Assembly: GCA_037074705.1 (NCBI GenBank)
Contig: CM073593.1
Location: 21,952,001 to 22,016,000 of the forward strand
Reading direction: 5' to 3'
Length of the DNA stretch: 64,000 nucleotides
From: Zhengitettix transpicula
Taxonomy: Eukaryota; Arthropoda; Insecta; Orthoptera; Tetrigidae
Shown piece after piece: positions 1 through 10,660 of this stretch (its first letter is position 1; the number at the start of each line of letters is the position of its first letter). The notes beneath the pieces were generated by a model that was not told the DNA's origin, searched no databases, and saw only the letters and a list, made by a program, of their open reading frames with translations. Both the position numbers and the translations under genes were made by a program.

Positions 1-844
1 TGGCTTTTCCTAAGCGCTATTTAACCATTTAATCCGAGAGAAAAATTTTGGGCTCATTTTTTTTCCCCACCTATCATCTGTAAAATTCATCAAATTACTT
101 GATATTGCTAATTTTTAAACTTCCATAAAGGTCTATACGAGATAATCAGAAATTAAAGTCTCTAAGAACTATAATAAACTATCGCGAGTAATTTTTGTCA
201 AACTTATACTTAAACACTTATCAACAATAAATCATGAAAAAAAGAAATTTATCATTTAAAAATATGATTATTGTGTGGGTGAAATAAATATTTTTAATAG
301 TTTCCGTAATTTCCTTGGAAAGAAATTAGTTTAACCTAATCATACCTATAATCGCAGCCTATTATTTTGTTCACATATTTCACTTTATGTACACGCGAAC
401 ATTGGCACAGCTTTTAAGTGTTATGAAATAAAACATGAATATAGTATATCTATGTTGTTATTGTATGTCGTCACGTTTATCTGGAGTTATGATCTTCACT
501 TAGAATTAAATTTCTGGATACAAGCTTAAGTTATATAAAGCTTATCTTGGTTCTCATTAAGTTCTGGTAAATCTCGAAAGTAAAATTTTTGAATTTAGAA
601 TTCCCGTACCTGTTGGTCAGTAGAAGTTTAAATTTTGCACAGTGAAGTGTGTTTTGTGGTTTTTGTGTGTTATTTTACTTTGGTCGAATCGTTATTGCAT
701 GTCATATATCAGGAATGATTCTTGTTGTCTTTGCTAATGTCTGCATGCATCAACTCATTTCCACATTGCTTGTTGTGTATGATTCCTGAATTGTTCAGTT
801 TCGTGATCGTTACTAAATATAATTGTAAAGGTAAATACAGCTAA
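1..844. other. AT-rich sequence, nothing recognised
   Basis: No open frame, recognised repeat or RNA gene was seen. The DNA is AT-rich and resembles intron or intergenic sequence. Confidence 0.5.
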
Positions 845-913
845 ATATTTCAACTAAAACTGGTGCAATTGAAATTTTATCGAGATGATATCGATAAGGA
901 TGCGGTACTTAAT

Positions 914-993
914 ATGAAAAATACCATCGTGGTAGAAAATCAACTCAATCATCCAGACAGCTTTGATAGACTCCTATTCGGCATGCTGATTTC
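914..993 (+). CDS. Weak exon candidate ending at a GTAAGT donor
   Basis: From the ATG at 914 a frame runs 26 codons plus two bases to a consensus donor (GTAAGT at 994-999). The same frame is open upstream to a TAA at 842-844. The residues look protein-like (KNTIVVENQLNHPDSFDRLL). The exon would end in phase 2, the phase accepted by the exons at 17278 and 37155, so it could be an upstream first exon of that gene. I see no good acceptor directly upstream, so it would have to be a first exon with its 5' UTR before 914. The opposite strand is also open over part of the stretch, and the function is unknown. Confidence 0.25.
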
Positions 994-999
994 GTAAGT

Positions 1000-1995
1000 A
1001 GGTAATTTCTATTAATTATCTAATATGAATGCTATAAACATTTATAAACAATTTAAAATTAACCAAGTTTGAAGTAAATTAATACAAAATTATGTGTCTG
1101 ATAAACTTTACCCTCGTTGCCAAATACATGAACCAAAGTCACACCGGACCGAGAAATAAAAAAGTTCATCGTTTTAGTTTAATTCGCTACTGTTATAGAC
1201 AACGGCTTGATTCCTATCAAATAACATTAAAAGAACTCTCACTCGCTTAACTTCGTAGTCGTGCTAATTTCCGGCGTTAATATATACCGATGTGTATTTT
1301 TTCCAGTATTCAACGACAAAAAATATGTATGACTTTTATTTGAATGGATATCACATTATAGGTGATTCTGAAAGAGACAAACATAACATAATTATATAAA
1401 TCCTCCCAAAACGTCCCTATAATCACACCAACGAAAATAATCTGAAATAAGTAGAAGTAACCGTCCTGTCTCATTGCGATTTAATTAATATAAAAAACTC
1501 TGGAAATGATTGGAAATGTTATCATCAATTAATGACCTGAATTATGAATTAAAATTTATGCTCAAACGATTTACTCATTTAATATACTGCGACCTCTGAC
1601 GTTTTGAGTGTTATGAAGCTCTTAAAATTCCTAGCCTACTTATTGAAATATTTATATACATATATTGGCGGAAAACTTAAATACTAAGACTAGTTAGGCG
1701 TCAGAGTGTAAGAGCAGTTTCAGCATTAACCTTACGGCTCTTCGGGGAGAGGGCGGTGGCACCTAGGTCGCGCTGCTTATTAAATTATACTGGAAACGTA
1801 CGATTGAAATATTTTCCGCATAAGGTTTAGAAATACACTTTCCATCAGCTTAATACGAATAGGAAAGCACTTTGCGTCGAACGGTGAATTTAGTCGTTAG
1901 ATTACGTTGTGTCAGACTTAACTTTGTTTTTATCTCTCCGTTCTTTATCATTTTATTCGCCTCAAATACTTATAAACTTTAGTTAAACCTTCCAC
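1000..1995. other. AT-rich sequence, no gene seen
   Basis: No recognised repeat or reading frame. A short GC-richer patch near 1725-1775 stands out but has no open frame or RNA fold that I recognise. Confidence 0.45.
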
Positions 1996-2436
1996 AACTA
2001 AGGTTCCCATAAGCCGAGGCTCCTCGGCCTGTTTTGAGAGGTGTATGTTCCGGGGTCACAGACCTTGGGCATACGGTAAGAGTTGTCCGCTATTCCCATT
2101 GGAATAGTCGGCCAGCTGCCTCCTAAACTGGTCGAGGCACGGAGAAGGGAATGCTGCGTCCCCACAGCAAACTCCTCTCCCGCTGTCGGAAGGGCGTGGG
2201 ACAAGTACCAAATTGCCGACCTGACTTGATGCAGGTTTTTATAGGGTTTGTCCTGCATTTCTTTTAGGCGAATGCCGGGTAGGATCCTTAAACCATAGCC
2301 CGGAAGCTCTAGTTACCCTTGGCTACCTTCCTCCACCCTTCCGCATCCCCCCTTTCAAATCCATTTCCAATGCTATAAGAGGGGAGTTGCCACTATGTGG
2401 ATTACCCTATACATAGCCTGTCTAAACCCAAAAAAA
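1996..2436 (+). repeat. Family A repeat, copy 1
   Basis: Begins at the AACTAAGGTTCCCA block, then the near-palindromic CCGAGG..CCTCGG block, the AAACTGGTCGAGGCACGGAG block, the GATGCAGGTTTTT block, AGCCCGGRRGCYCTAGTTA and the terminal TGGATTACCCTATACATAGC, ending in seven A. The 5' hairpin part is missing. The next copy follows within about 10 bp in the same orientation. The A tail and variable 5' truncation of the family suggest copying by a LINE-type mechanism. No LINE protein is encoded. Confidence 0.85.
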
Positions 2437-2444
2437 GTATATCA

Positions 2445-2854
2445 AGGAAGCCTGCGAAAGAATTCTCTCGCAGGTGAACCTTCCCAGAGAGCTCTGGCGG
2501 ATGCCCCCTTTGAGGATGCCTTCACATCTCTCTGGTTTTTGAATTAAAGTTCCCATATGCCGAGGCACCTCGGCCTGTTTTGAGAGGTGTATGTTCCTCC
2601 TCTATCGGAAGGGCGTGGGACAAGTACCCAATGCCCGACCTACCTGATGCAGGTTTTTCTAGGGTTTTCACTGCATTACTTTTATGCGAATGCCGGGTAG
2701 GATCCTTAAATATAGCCCGGGGGCCCTAGTTAACCCTTGGCTACCTTCCTCTACCATGCCGCAGCCCCCCTTTCAAATCCCTTTCCTATGCTATAATAGG
2801 GGAGTTGCCACTATGTGGATTACCCTATACATAGCCTGTCTACACCTAAAAAAA
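2445..2854 (+). repeat. Family A repeat, copy 2, internally deleted
   Basis: Includes the family's 5' end, a hairpin in which CCTGCGA pairs with TCGCAGG around 2451-2474. It then follows copy 1 until about 2596, where some 130-140 bp are missing compared with other copies (from the GTATGTTCC block to the CTATCGGAAGGG block). The 3' end finishes in an A run. It forms a head-to-tail pair with copy 1. Confidence 0.85.
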
Positions 2855-4379
2855 CGTATGTCATTTTATTCCTTACATTAATCAGAGAACTAGTGAAATA
2901 ATTTCAGAAACAATAATTGAAGTAATAATTTTAAAATTTATATAATTAAAGTCATTAATACTTATATATCATCTTCTCAACTTTTAAATTGGTAGTTTCG
3001 AAAGGCAGTCGTACACAGTTGCCCACTTTTAGGAGAGCCGTTACTTGAGATACTCGTAAACCAATGCAGTTTATATTTAATAACTTTGGGTATTCTTGTT
3101 TCCTATAATCTGAGAGTCAAACAAGCTTTAGTGACCTCTGCGCATTTATCGTCCATGTCTTACAGTAATTTACAACCAGATCCAGTAAAGTTGCGTAACC
3201 GATATGATTAATTTTTATTGACGTTTAGTGTACAGTATTAAAACTCATTTTTATTTAATTTTGTTTATATGAGTTTTTAGTATTTCCCTGTCATTGTGCG
3301 TTATCTTTCCTTTTATTACATCTGCACGCCGCTCTATATCTCGTGGAATGTGACCCACCTTTTGAGTTTGCGAATGCTCAGATAATTATACGACCAGATG
3401 ACTACATGGAAATAAATTGCAGACACACAATTGCAGTCCTCACGCAGGAGATTCTACTTCCCATGTTGTACACACGAAACAAAGAGCTAATTTAAAGCCA
3501 TTCACAACGGCACGTCCGCTTTGTAATGTAAGACACTATACGTGACATTTACAGACACAATTTTGTAACCTTCCACATTATTGAATTTTAACTACGAAAT
3601 GACTTTTCTTAAGCTTTATTCTTAGTCTGTCATGAAAATATATATTTTCTGAACAACTAATTTGACCTGAGAAAACTCAACGTTGTATACGATCTTAAGA
3701 TACGAATAATAGGAAAAGTTCTTATATACTCCCAAGAAAATTAATTAAGTAATTTTATTAGTATTAATAAAAAGAATTATTTCATTACAAACAAAATTGT
3801 ATTTATGCGTCAATTATAAAATGATAAGGATTACAAATGACATTAAAAACAATCGTGGCTATTTTAATCCTGATATTATATTATATTGTTAAAATCAATT
3901 AAAATATAAATTATGTTTTTGAAATTTTCTAATATGAATTAAGCAGAGATATATTACGTTTTTTAAAATCAAAATAAAACATTCATTAATACTTTACGTC
4001 ATCTCAAAACAAATTATTCTATTAAGCTCGACTCAGATCTGTAAATAATAAGGATGTCTGTCATTCTATGAAACCATTAATTTTTAAACTGACCAATAAA
4101 TATTCTACTTATTACTATATTTTTCTTACCTACCTATTGAACGCATAATTCACATTAAAACATGTTCCTGCGTTCCGGAAAGTAGCGGAATCAATTATGG
4201 TGCAGAAACCAAGGAAACAACCCCGTGATGTTAAATTTTACAGTTCCAGTAATCTCAAAACTGTTTGAGGAATAAGTGCTCAAGAGGATGTGGCCAATAA
4301 TAGGATATAATAAGCTAATACTAATTAAGATTTAGACAAAAGTACTCAACAATAAATCAAGTTTACGAACTGGAAGAAT
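2855..4379. other. AT-rich sequence, no gene seen
   Basis: No recognised element. Several A/T runs occur and no frame of useful length with coding character. Confidence 0.45.
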
Positions 4380-5230
4380 AAAAAGACTGCTTAGCAGTCT
4401 TCAAAAGCTTTCGTCAACGTATGGCAAGAGGGCTTGAGACATAAACTAAAGAAATTGCCACCAATGCAATTTGTAGACATTTTAATATCATACATCACAG
4501 ACAGGCTATTCAGAATTAAACAAAAAGATGAATACTGAAAGATATTAGGGCGGGTGTACCCCAAGGTAGCGTCCTGGGTCCTATTCTCTACTTTTTATGT
4601 ACTAGTTATACCGTAATTGGAAGTTTTTTTTTGGGTGTAGACAGGCTATGTATAGGGTAATCCACATACTGGCAACTCCCCTCTTATAGCATAGGAAAGG
4701 GGTTTGAGGGATGCGGAAGGGTGGAGGAAGGTAGCCAAGGGTAACTAGGGCCCCCGGGCTATGGTTTAAGGGAACTTAGGTGGCTATATATACAGATGAC
4801 ACCAGGTACTTGAAGCAGAGAGAGATCAAAATTAGTCAACTAGATGAATACAAACAGCTAGGAATGCAATAGTTGACTGGAGTAAACAATGGAGGATAAA
4901 GCTGAACGAGCAGAAATCTATCCATATCGCCTATAACAAATAAACCATAAAGAGAACCACGGTCTCTAGATGTAAATTGCAGTTGTGTGTCATATAAGAA
5001 CAACGGCAAGCACATTAGAAACTAAATAACTCCAAACTTTCTATCTCCATCAAACTACCTGACTTACAAACAAATATTAAAATCACGTGGCTACACGGTG
5101 TCCAGCTTTGGGGCTGTGCATGTGACACAAACATTAAGTGCATCCAAACTGTGATTGGCAACTGGTATATCCATATATAACAGAATTGATATGTGACACA
5201 ATACATCCATTCCAAATATCTCGGTCCAAC
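4380..5230 (+). pseudogene. Jockey-clade LINE reverse-transcriptase fragment, split by a family A insertion
   Basis: Conceptual translation on the + strand, with frameshifts and stops, gives Jockey-type reverse-transcriptase blocks in order. A frame near 4388-4480 resembles the AF-VWxEGL..KL block, then LISYITDRLFRIKQ, then RAGVPQGSVLGPILYFL at 4548-4600. After an inserted repeat (4624-4770) come YTDDT (the catalytic YxDD box, about 4786-4800), VDWSKQWRIKLNEQKSIHI (about 4873-4930) and a C-terminal LxGxQLWGCACDTNIKCIQT block (about 5090-5145). Both ends are truncated, so the element is dead. The protein would have reverse-transcribed LINE RNA at a chromosomal nick. Confidence 0.85.
4624..4770 (-). 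repeat. Family A repeat, copy 3, 5'-truncated, inside the LINE
   Basis: Only the last ~140 bp of family A are present, reversed, with a nine-T run (the A tail) at 4624-4632. It interrupts the LINE frame between GSVLGPILYFL and the YTDDT box, so it inserted after the LINE. A 3' fragment with an A tail is the form expected from target-primed reverse transcription. Confidence 0.85.
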
Positions 5231-5299
5231 CAATATCCAAGCCGAGCTAGATTCTTCTGTGAGGTAATCGGCTCCTTCGTTAACAACGATAAAATAGGA

Positions 5300-6100
5300 A
5301 GCCGTACGAACTGCCAGTGGTCGACCATATTAAGTGACCACGCCGGAAATGGTGACGAAAATGCACAAAACTGCATTGAAGGACAGTCGACTTCAAGTGC
5401 GCGAGCTAACGGACAAGGTAGGTATTTCAAAAAATGCTGTACACTGCATATCGACTGAATATGTAGGATATGAGAAAGCTGTGTGTAAGAACAGTGCCGT
5501 GGGGATGTTTCAATCGAGTGTTCGGCGAGGTTTTACAGGAATAAAGCCCAGGTTTTGAGTAGATTAATAACCCTGGATGAGACATGGGTCCATCACTTCA
5601 TACCTGAGACGAAGCAACAGTCAAAACTATGGACTGCAAGGCCGAAGACAGTTCCGTCTGCTGGTAAGATCATGACGTCAATTTTTGGGATGCGAGTGGA
5701 ATAATTTACATTAACTATCTTCAAAAAGGAATTAAACTCAACGGCTTGCATTACCAGAATTTATTGCAGCGTTCGAGTGATGAAATAATGAGGACCGTTT
5801 TTATCGAAAAAAAAGTATTTTCATCACGTCAGTGCACCAGCTTACACATCCTGATGGTCGAGATTAATGAGTTTAAGCTCGTTTTGTTTCCGCATCATCG
5901 TATTCGGCAATTTTAAGCTTGGAAAAAAGGTCAAGGTGGTAAAAATTGCCAACAATGAAGAAGTGGAGACTGCTGTTGATGACTAAATTGAGGATCTCGA
6001 TGGTTCTCACTTAAAACTGGGTATCGACGACATTGAATATCGCTGCGAAAAAGCGTATCGAGCTAAAACGAGACTACTCTGAGAAATAAATATGTTACTG
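5300..6100 (+). pseudogene. mariner transposase relic 1
   Basis: Translation shows an N-terminal helix-turn-helix block (LQVRELTDKVGISKNAVHCI, about 5390-5455), then DETWVHHFIPETKQQSKLW (about 5577-5632) around the first catalytic Asp. A degraded stretch follows, then a C-terminal block resembling HxKxGIxxLExRxxKxI near 6010-6070. Several frameshifts and in-frame stops are present, so it is inactive. The block order fits an irritans-like mariner, a cut-and-paste transposon of the DD34D class. Terminal inverted repeats were not located. Family B repeat copy 1 follows directly. Confidence 0.85.
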
Positions 6101-6126
6101 TACCCAATATTTTTATGTTTTCTTTT

Positions 6127-6790
6127 GTAGTGGTAGGTTTTTTTAAATGATGAAGTAAAGGGATATTTTACAGAATTTAATAATCATTTATCTGAACATG
6201 AGAAAATAAAATAAAATAAATAAAAATTATGCGTGTTCAGTCGGACAAAACAATCGGATCCCTTAATCCCAAGTTAAACCATAGTTTACGGTAATTCCCC
6301 CAGGCGCGTCAAGGATTGAGACACTTGGCTGTTATCTCGCGTTGATCTCTGGCCGTGATCATGTGGCACCCTAGATCTCTCCGAGTCCTCTGGAAAACTG
6401 CAATTTTTGAACTGTACGTCCGTCCCTGGAGCGGTTCGTCGAGGAGTCTCTCTACCCTTGCTTTACAGCCCCTTCGCTGGATGTGAAAAATCAATGTTCT
6501 TGACTAATTTTCGATTGATCTTTCCTGAACCAAGAAATGTGATTGGTTCAGGCAGTCACGTGTTAATTCAATTTCTGGGATTTTTGGAGAGACGTTTCCC
6601 ACTGTGCGACAGTCCAGGTAACTTCCGAGGGTCAACAGCCTACGTGCCTAAGTCCAGACCTTAGGGATCATCTATCCGCCACGGCGGCGCCTGGTCAAAT
6701 TCCAACTTGCCAAGCTCTTAACCCTTGCAAATATCTAATTATATTAAAATGAAAAATATGTATATATCAATAATAAAACTATCGCGCTAC
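6127..6790 (+). repeat. Family B repeat, copy 1
   Basis: About 664 bp, closely matching 29476-30134 in reverse orientation over its full length. Both copies start GTAGTGGTAGGTTT and end AAAACTATCGCGCTAC, so both ends are defined. The termini are weakly inverted (GTAGTGGTAGG against GTAGCGCGATAG), which hints at a non-autonomous DNA transposon. The centre is GC-richer (about 6290-6720) and has no conserved open frame. Confidence 0.8.
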
Positions 6791-6833
6791 ACTTTGTTAG
6801 GTCACATACGTCTGGGATGAACTTTCTTCTCAG

Positions 6834-7021
6834 CGAAGAATATGATGCAAGACACACTTCAGGATATATTGAAGAAGAATTCTAGGAAGCAGCAATGGTA
6901 TACACTTCCATCGACTTCTAGTCATCGAGATGTGCTGTCACCACAACCAACAATTATTCCACGAGTTATACCGGTTCCAGTTGCTAAGGAAGTGGTCAGT
7001 GTCAACGATATGGATCATTAA
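6834..7021 (+). CDS. Candidate terminal coding exon
   Basis: A strong acceptor (pyrimidine run then CAG at 6831-6833) is followed by a frame of about 62 codons ending at TAA 7019-7021. The residues are protein-like: a Lys/Gln-rich start (NMMQDTLQDILKKNSRKQQW) then a Pro/Val-rich tail ending VSVNDMDH. The acceptor is phase 1, unlike the phase-2 exons downstream, so it would belong to another gene or isoform whose earlier exons lie outside the window. An AATTAAAGG stretch follows as possible 3' UTR. It could also be a fragment of an unrecognised mobile element, as repeats crowd this area. Confidence 0.3.
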
Positions 7022-7399
7022 ACAAACGACGCATCTGCTATTTTGCTTCTTTTTAAGATTCCAGTAGCTGGTTATGATTAAATTATTCCGTTGAATTAAA
7101 GGATCTATTTTAATTTTAAATAATGTGAAAATATTTTTATTCGGTTGAAATAACATTCTGTATAACTGTTTTATTTAGTTGGTCCTTTTCATTTAAAGTT
7201 CTGGTACATGTTGAATTTCTCTGTTGAATATATACAGCATATATGACCATAGAAAATCCGTCATTTTCGATAATCTGGCAACTTACAGGTCCGGAGCTTA
7301 ACGAATTTTAGAGTGCCAACTATATAAAAGTGAAGAGCCCAATGAAATACTCTTGAATTTATGTTTTTAATCTTAGGCATCTGTAGAGTTTCTCCAGGA

Positions 7400-7690
7400 A
7401 TAATTTTGACCCCGGTCTCTACCGCGAACCATTATTTGAGTCGTTTCCGTGTAACGCAGTAATGAAGTCCATAACAGAAGCTAAATGCAATTAGACCGCA
7501 CTGGGGCCAGACCATCGTTTAATAAATAACCCAGCCCGCCGCGTTTCCTGAAAAGCCAATTACGCGATGCGAGGCCGCCATTAACGGCTGACACTGCACA
7601 ACGATGTCGCTGGAAATTCGCAACAACTGCGTTTAATACGTACGTCGGTGCATGTCAGCCGTATTATGGATCGGTTGTCAATTCTAAGAG
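7400..7690. promoter_or_regulatory. GC-richer single-copy block, possible conserved regulatory element
   Basis: This stretch is clearly less AT-rich than its flanks, is not repeated in the window and has no open frame. It contains several homeodomain-type cores (CAATTA, CAATTACGCG, CATTAACG). Function is inferred only from composition. Confidence 0.3.
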
Positions 7691-7880
7691 AACGCCCCTA
7701 CATCATGTCCAACAAGTTTCAAATGTTTACAAAACCATACGTTATCGTAAATCTGATTATAGAAGGGAAAACTTTGGCGGAGGTTATTACGAACGTCACA
7801 CGTCTGATCTTGTGATCTCTCTCTGTTATAGACAATGTCATCATTCCGCAAGCACATGTTCCTATGAAGAATGTCAGGCA

Positions 7881-9207
7881 TATTTTTTTTAAAAAAAATT
7901 ATTTATTGCTTATTTATAATCTACTTTGCAATTAAGTAATGAGTAAATTACATATCTTTGTTAATGTCTTGATGGGATATAGCCATAGCTATTTTCCCGG
8001 TAATCTTCAGTTTTGATTGACGAGGTCCTGTGGCCAATTCCACTTGAGTCTTCTTGTTACTGACGGTTGGTTTCCCAGATTTTTAACGATGTCGTTTTCG
8101 TGATCCCTTATCTTTATGTTATATTGTTTTGCCATCCTCTAGATTTCGGTGGTGTCATTTGGTATTTTTAATTCGCTGTGAATAGTATGGTTACTGATAT
8201 ACCACGGTGAATCCGCCAGCATGTAGTATCTTGGTGTGCGATCCGTTTGCACATCCCCACAGTTGGACCCCGTACGTTCACATGGCCTTCAATATTATTT
8301 TATATAACAGTATCTTGTTTGTTAATGATAGTTGGGGTCTTCTTCCAATTAACCAATACAATTGTTTGAATTTTAAGTCTAGTTGTTACCTTTTGGCTTT
8401 TATGTGTGTGCTCCATATAATTTTTTCATCACGTTGCATCCCGAGGTATTTTATTTATGACTTAATTAGTGTCGGGGTATTATTGAATCTAGTTTGTGGG
8501 CATACAGATCTTTTGTTTGTGAATGTTATTTGTGTAGATTTTTCACTGTTGAGCGTTTTTCTCCATTTATTTGTCCATTCTTGGACTACATCAAGGTGGT
8601 GTTGTAGATGCCCTGCTGCTATCAATGGTGTTTCGCTGATTGCCAAGATGGCCGTATCGTCCTCAAAGGTAGCCATTATAGTATTTTCTGTAGTTGGTGA
8701 ATCAGAGGTGTATATCAGGTATAGCAGTGGTCCCAATACACTGCCTTGCGGTACTCCAGACCTGATTTGGTGGAAGTCAGATATTTCATTTCTTATCCTG
8801 ACTTGGAAGAATCTTTCGCTGAGGTAGGATTTTAGTATTTGATAGATTTGGCTTGGAAAGTGTAGTTTTATCTTGTATAACAGTCCTTGTCGAATCCTTG
8901 CTTTATGTGTAGGAATTAAGCCACGCATACCTTTTCCGTCTCAAGGCTCTCCAATATTTGGGTGACGATCCCATCACATTAGTGTGTTGTCTAGTGAAAT
9001 TCTCGGAACCCGAATTGATACGGCGGGATAATATCGTCAAGGACTACCATTTATTTGATTCTTTTCAGTAGAAGTCTTTCAAATACCTTTGGCAATAACT
9101 TATCGGTCTATAAGAGGAGGGTTGGGCCGATAGTTTTCCAGGTTTGGCAATCATTATGATCTGTACCACTGTATCGGGAAATATGTCAGCCTTAAGATGC
9201 TATTGTA
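7881..9207 (-). pseudogene. Jockey-clade LINE, 3' part, interrupted by mariner
   Basis: The minus strand encodes, with frameshifts, the Jockey reverse-transcriptase series: IIMIAKPGK and SSYRPIS (about 9100-9160), then a long frame (8455-8928) with LKSYLSERFFQVRI, RSGVPQGSVLGPLLYLIYT and FEDDTAILA. That box has FEDD in place of the usual YADD. WTNKWRKTLNSEKSTQITFT follows, then a degraded C-terminal block with TYGVQLWGCA (about 8245-8280). The 3' end meets a T-rich run at 7881-7890, read as an A tail. The 5' part resumes beyond the mariner at 10475. It is inactive. Confidence 0.88.
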
Positions 9208-10472
9208 CCACTGTGAACAAAAAGTAAGGTGAATTTATTTATAAAATATAAATTCTTCATTTAATCTTCCAAATCAATTTGATTCCCTTCAAAGTAATCC
9301 CCGTCCGATAAAACGCACTTTTTCCAACGCTTTTTCTAGTCCTCGAAACAATCTGAATAGTCTTTTTCCGGTATAGCCTTCAAGACCTACTTCGATTCGG
9401 TTTTTATCTCCTCAATCGTGTCAAAACGGCGCCCCCGCATTGGCCTTTTGAGTTTGCTGAATAGCCAGATGTCGAGTTTTTGGCAAAAAAGTCGCGAAGA
9501 ACCAATGCAGTATGACATAGTGCATTATCGTGATGAAGGAACCAAGAGTTGTTCGCCCATAATTCCGGCCGTTTCAGACGAATAGCTTCACGCAAACGAC
9601 GCATAACGCTCAAATAATATTCTTTGTTGACAGTTTGGCCCGGAAGAAGGAATTCATAGTGCACCACACCACGATAATCAAAGAAAACTGTCAACATGAC
9701 CTCGATTTTCGATCGACTTTGCCGTGGTCTTTTCGGTCTTGCTTCACCTTCTGCTCGATATTCGCTGGATTGGTCGGTGGTTTCAGGGTCGTATGCGTAA
9801 ATCCAAGTCTCGTCTCCAGTAATGATGCATTTCAAGTGGCCCTGATAGTCAGACAGCAAAGTTTCACACACATCAATGCGACGCTTTTTTTTCAAAAAAT
9901 TGAGCGATTTTGTCACCAATCGAGACTTGACGCGTTTGAGACACAAAACATTCTTCAAAATGGTTTGGGCTGAGCCAAATGATATTCCAACACTATCAGC
10001 GAGATCTTTAATTGTCCATTGACTATTTTCAAGCACCAAATCTTGAATTTTTTGGACGTGGCCCTCGTCGGCAGACGTTGATGGTCGTCCAGAGCGCGGT
10101 TGGTCTTCAACGCGTTCTGGGCCCTCTTTGAACTCGTTGTACCACTTATAAACGTTTTTTTGTGCCATAGTTTGATCACCAAAGGCCTTCCGCAACATTT
10201 TCAACGTGTCCGCACAAGAATATTCGTTCCGCAAACAAAATTTGATACAAGTTCTTTGCTCAACAAAATCACCCATTGCAAAAATCGAAAAATTTACGTT
10301 TGGTTGTTTACAAAAACACGTGTAACTCGGAGTTATTTAAACCTTTTAACAAACAGACGCTTGGCAAATATTATAGACAGTCCTACCAACCTAGGAAAAA
10401 AATATTACCTGCCTTCCTAATACCCGGGAGTTTTAAATGACAATTTCACCTTACTTTTTGATCACAGTGGGA
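9208..10472 (-). mobile_element. mariner transposon with both terminal inverted repeats, inserted in the LINE
   Basis: The ends carry matching inverted repeats containing AACAAAAAGTAAGGTGAA (left) and ATCAAAAAGTAAGGTGAA (right, reversed), preceded by CCACTGTG/CCCACTGTG. A TA dinucleotide flanks each side (9206-9207 and 10473-10474), the expected mariner target duplication. Removing the element rejoins the LINE frame. Total length about 1.26 kb, the usual mariner size. Confidence 0.93.
9240..10276 (-). pseudogene. mariner transposase, nearly full length but broken
   Basis: The frame starts at ATG 10274-10276 (MGDFVEQRTCIKFCLRNEYS) and stays open to 9404. It has the paired helix-turn-helix DNA-binding part (about residues 1-115, including GRPSTSADEGHV and WTIKDLADSVGIS), the first catalytic Asp in TGDETWIYAYDPET (about 152-165) and the second in HHDNALCHTA. 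Between that block and the third Asp (DIWLF) about 15 residues are missing, shortening the DD34D spacing and shifting the frame. The rest (KLKRPMRGRRFDTIEEIKTE to DGDYFEGNQIDLED, ending near 9260) is readable in another frame with two stops. It cannot be catalytically active. Confidence 0.92.
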
Positions 10473-10474
10473 TA

Positions 10475-10660
10475 TAGTTGTAAGAAGTACTATCGCCTTT
10501 ATTGGGAGGTTTTGTAGCATCTCTCCAACTATAATATCATAGCCAGGAGCTTTTCGGGTATTAAGATGGTTGATTTGTTGTCGGACTTCAGCCTGTGAAA
10601 ATGGTGTCATTGGTGCGTCCAGGAAGGATTCGATTTCGTTGTCGTCATTATTTCCTTGGA
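10475..10660 (-). pseudogene. Jockey-clade LINE, 5' part of the interrupted copy
   Basis: The minus strand encodes MTPFSQAEVRQQINHLNTRK, then APGYDIIVGEMLQNLP, the Jockey region just before the reverse-transcriptase core. It joins in order to 7881-9207 once the mariner is removed. The 5' end is truncated near 10660. Confidence 0.85.

Noticed and set aside
1998..2258. Open frame of 86 codons on the minus strand
   Set aside because: It lies within family A repeat copy 1; the recurrence of the frame is reported as a finding, not as a gene.
4548..4600. Telomerase or group II intron reverse transcriptase
   Set aside because: RAGVPQGSVLGPILY and its neighbours match the Jockey-clade LINE pattern.
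5138..5458. 106-codon + strand frame as a host gene
   Set aside because: It spans the end of the LINE fragment and the start of a mariner relic in a non-transposase frame.
7684..7881. 65-codon minus strand frame
   Set aside because: No motif and no splice support; it ends at the LINE tail.
8207..8827. 206-codon + strand frame
   Set aside because: It is the complement of the LINE reverse-transcriptase frame on the minus strand, which carries the recognisable motifs.
9635..9973. 112-codon + strand frame
   Set aside because: Antisense shadow of the mariner transposase.
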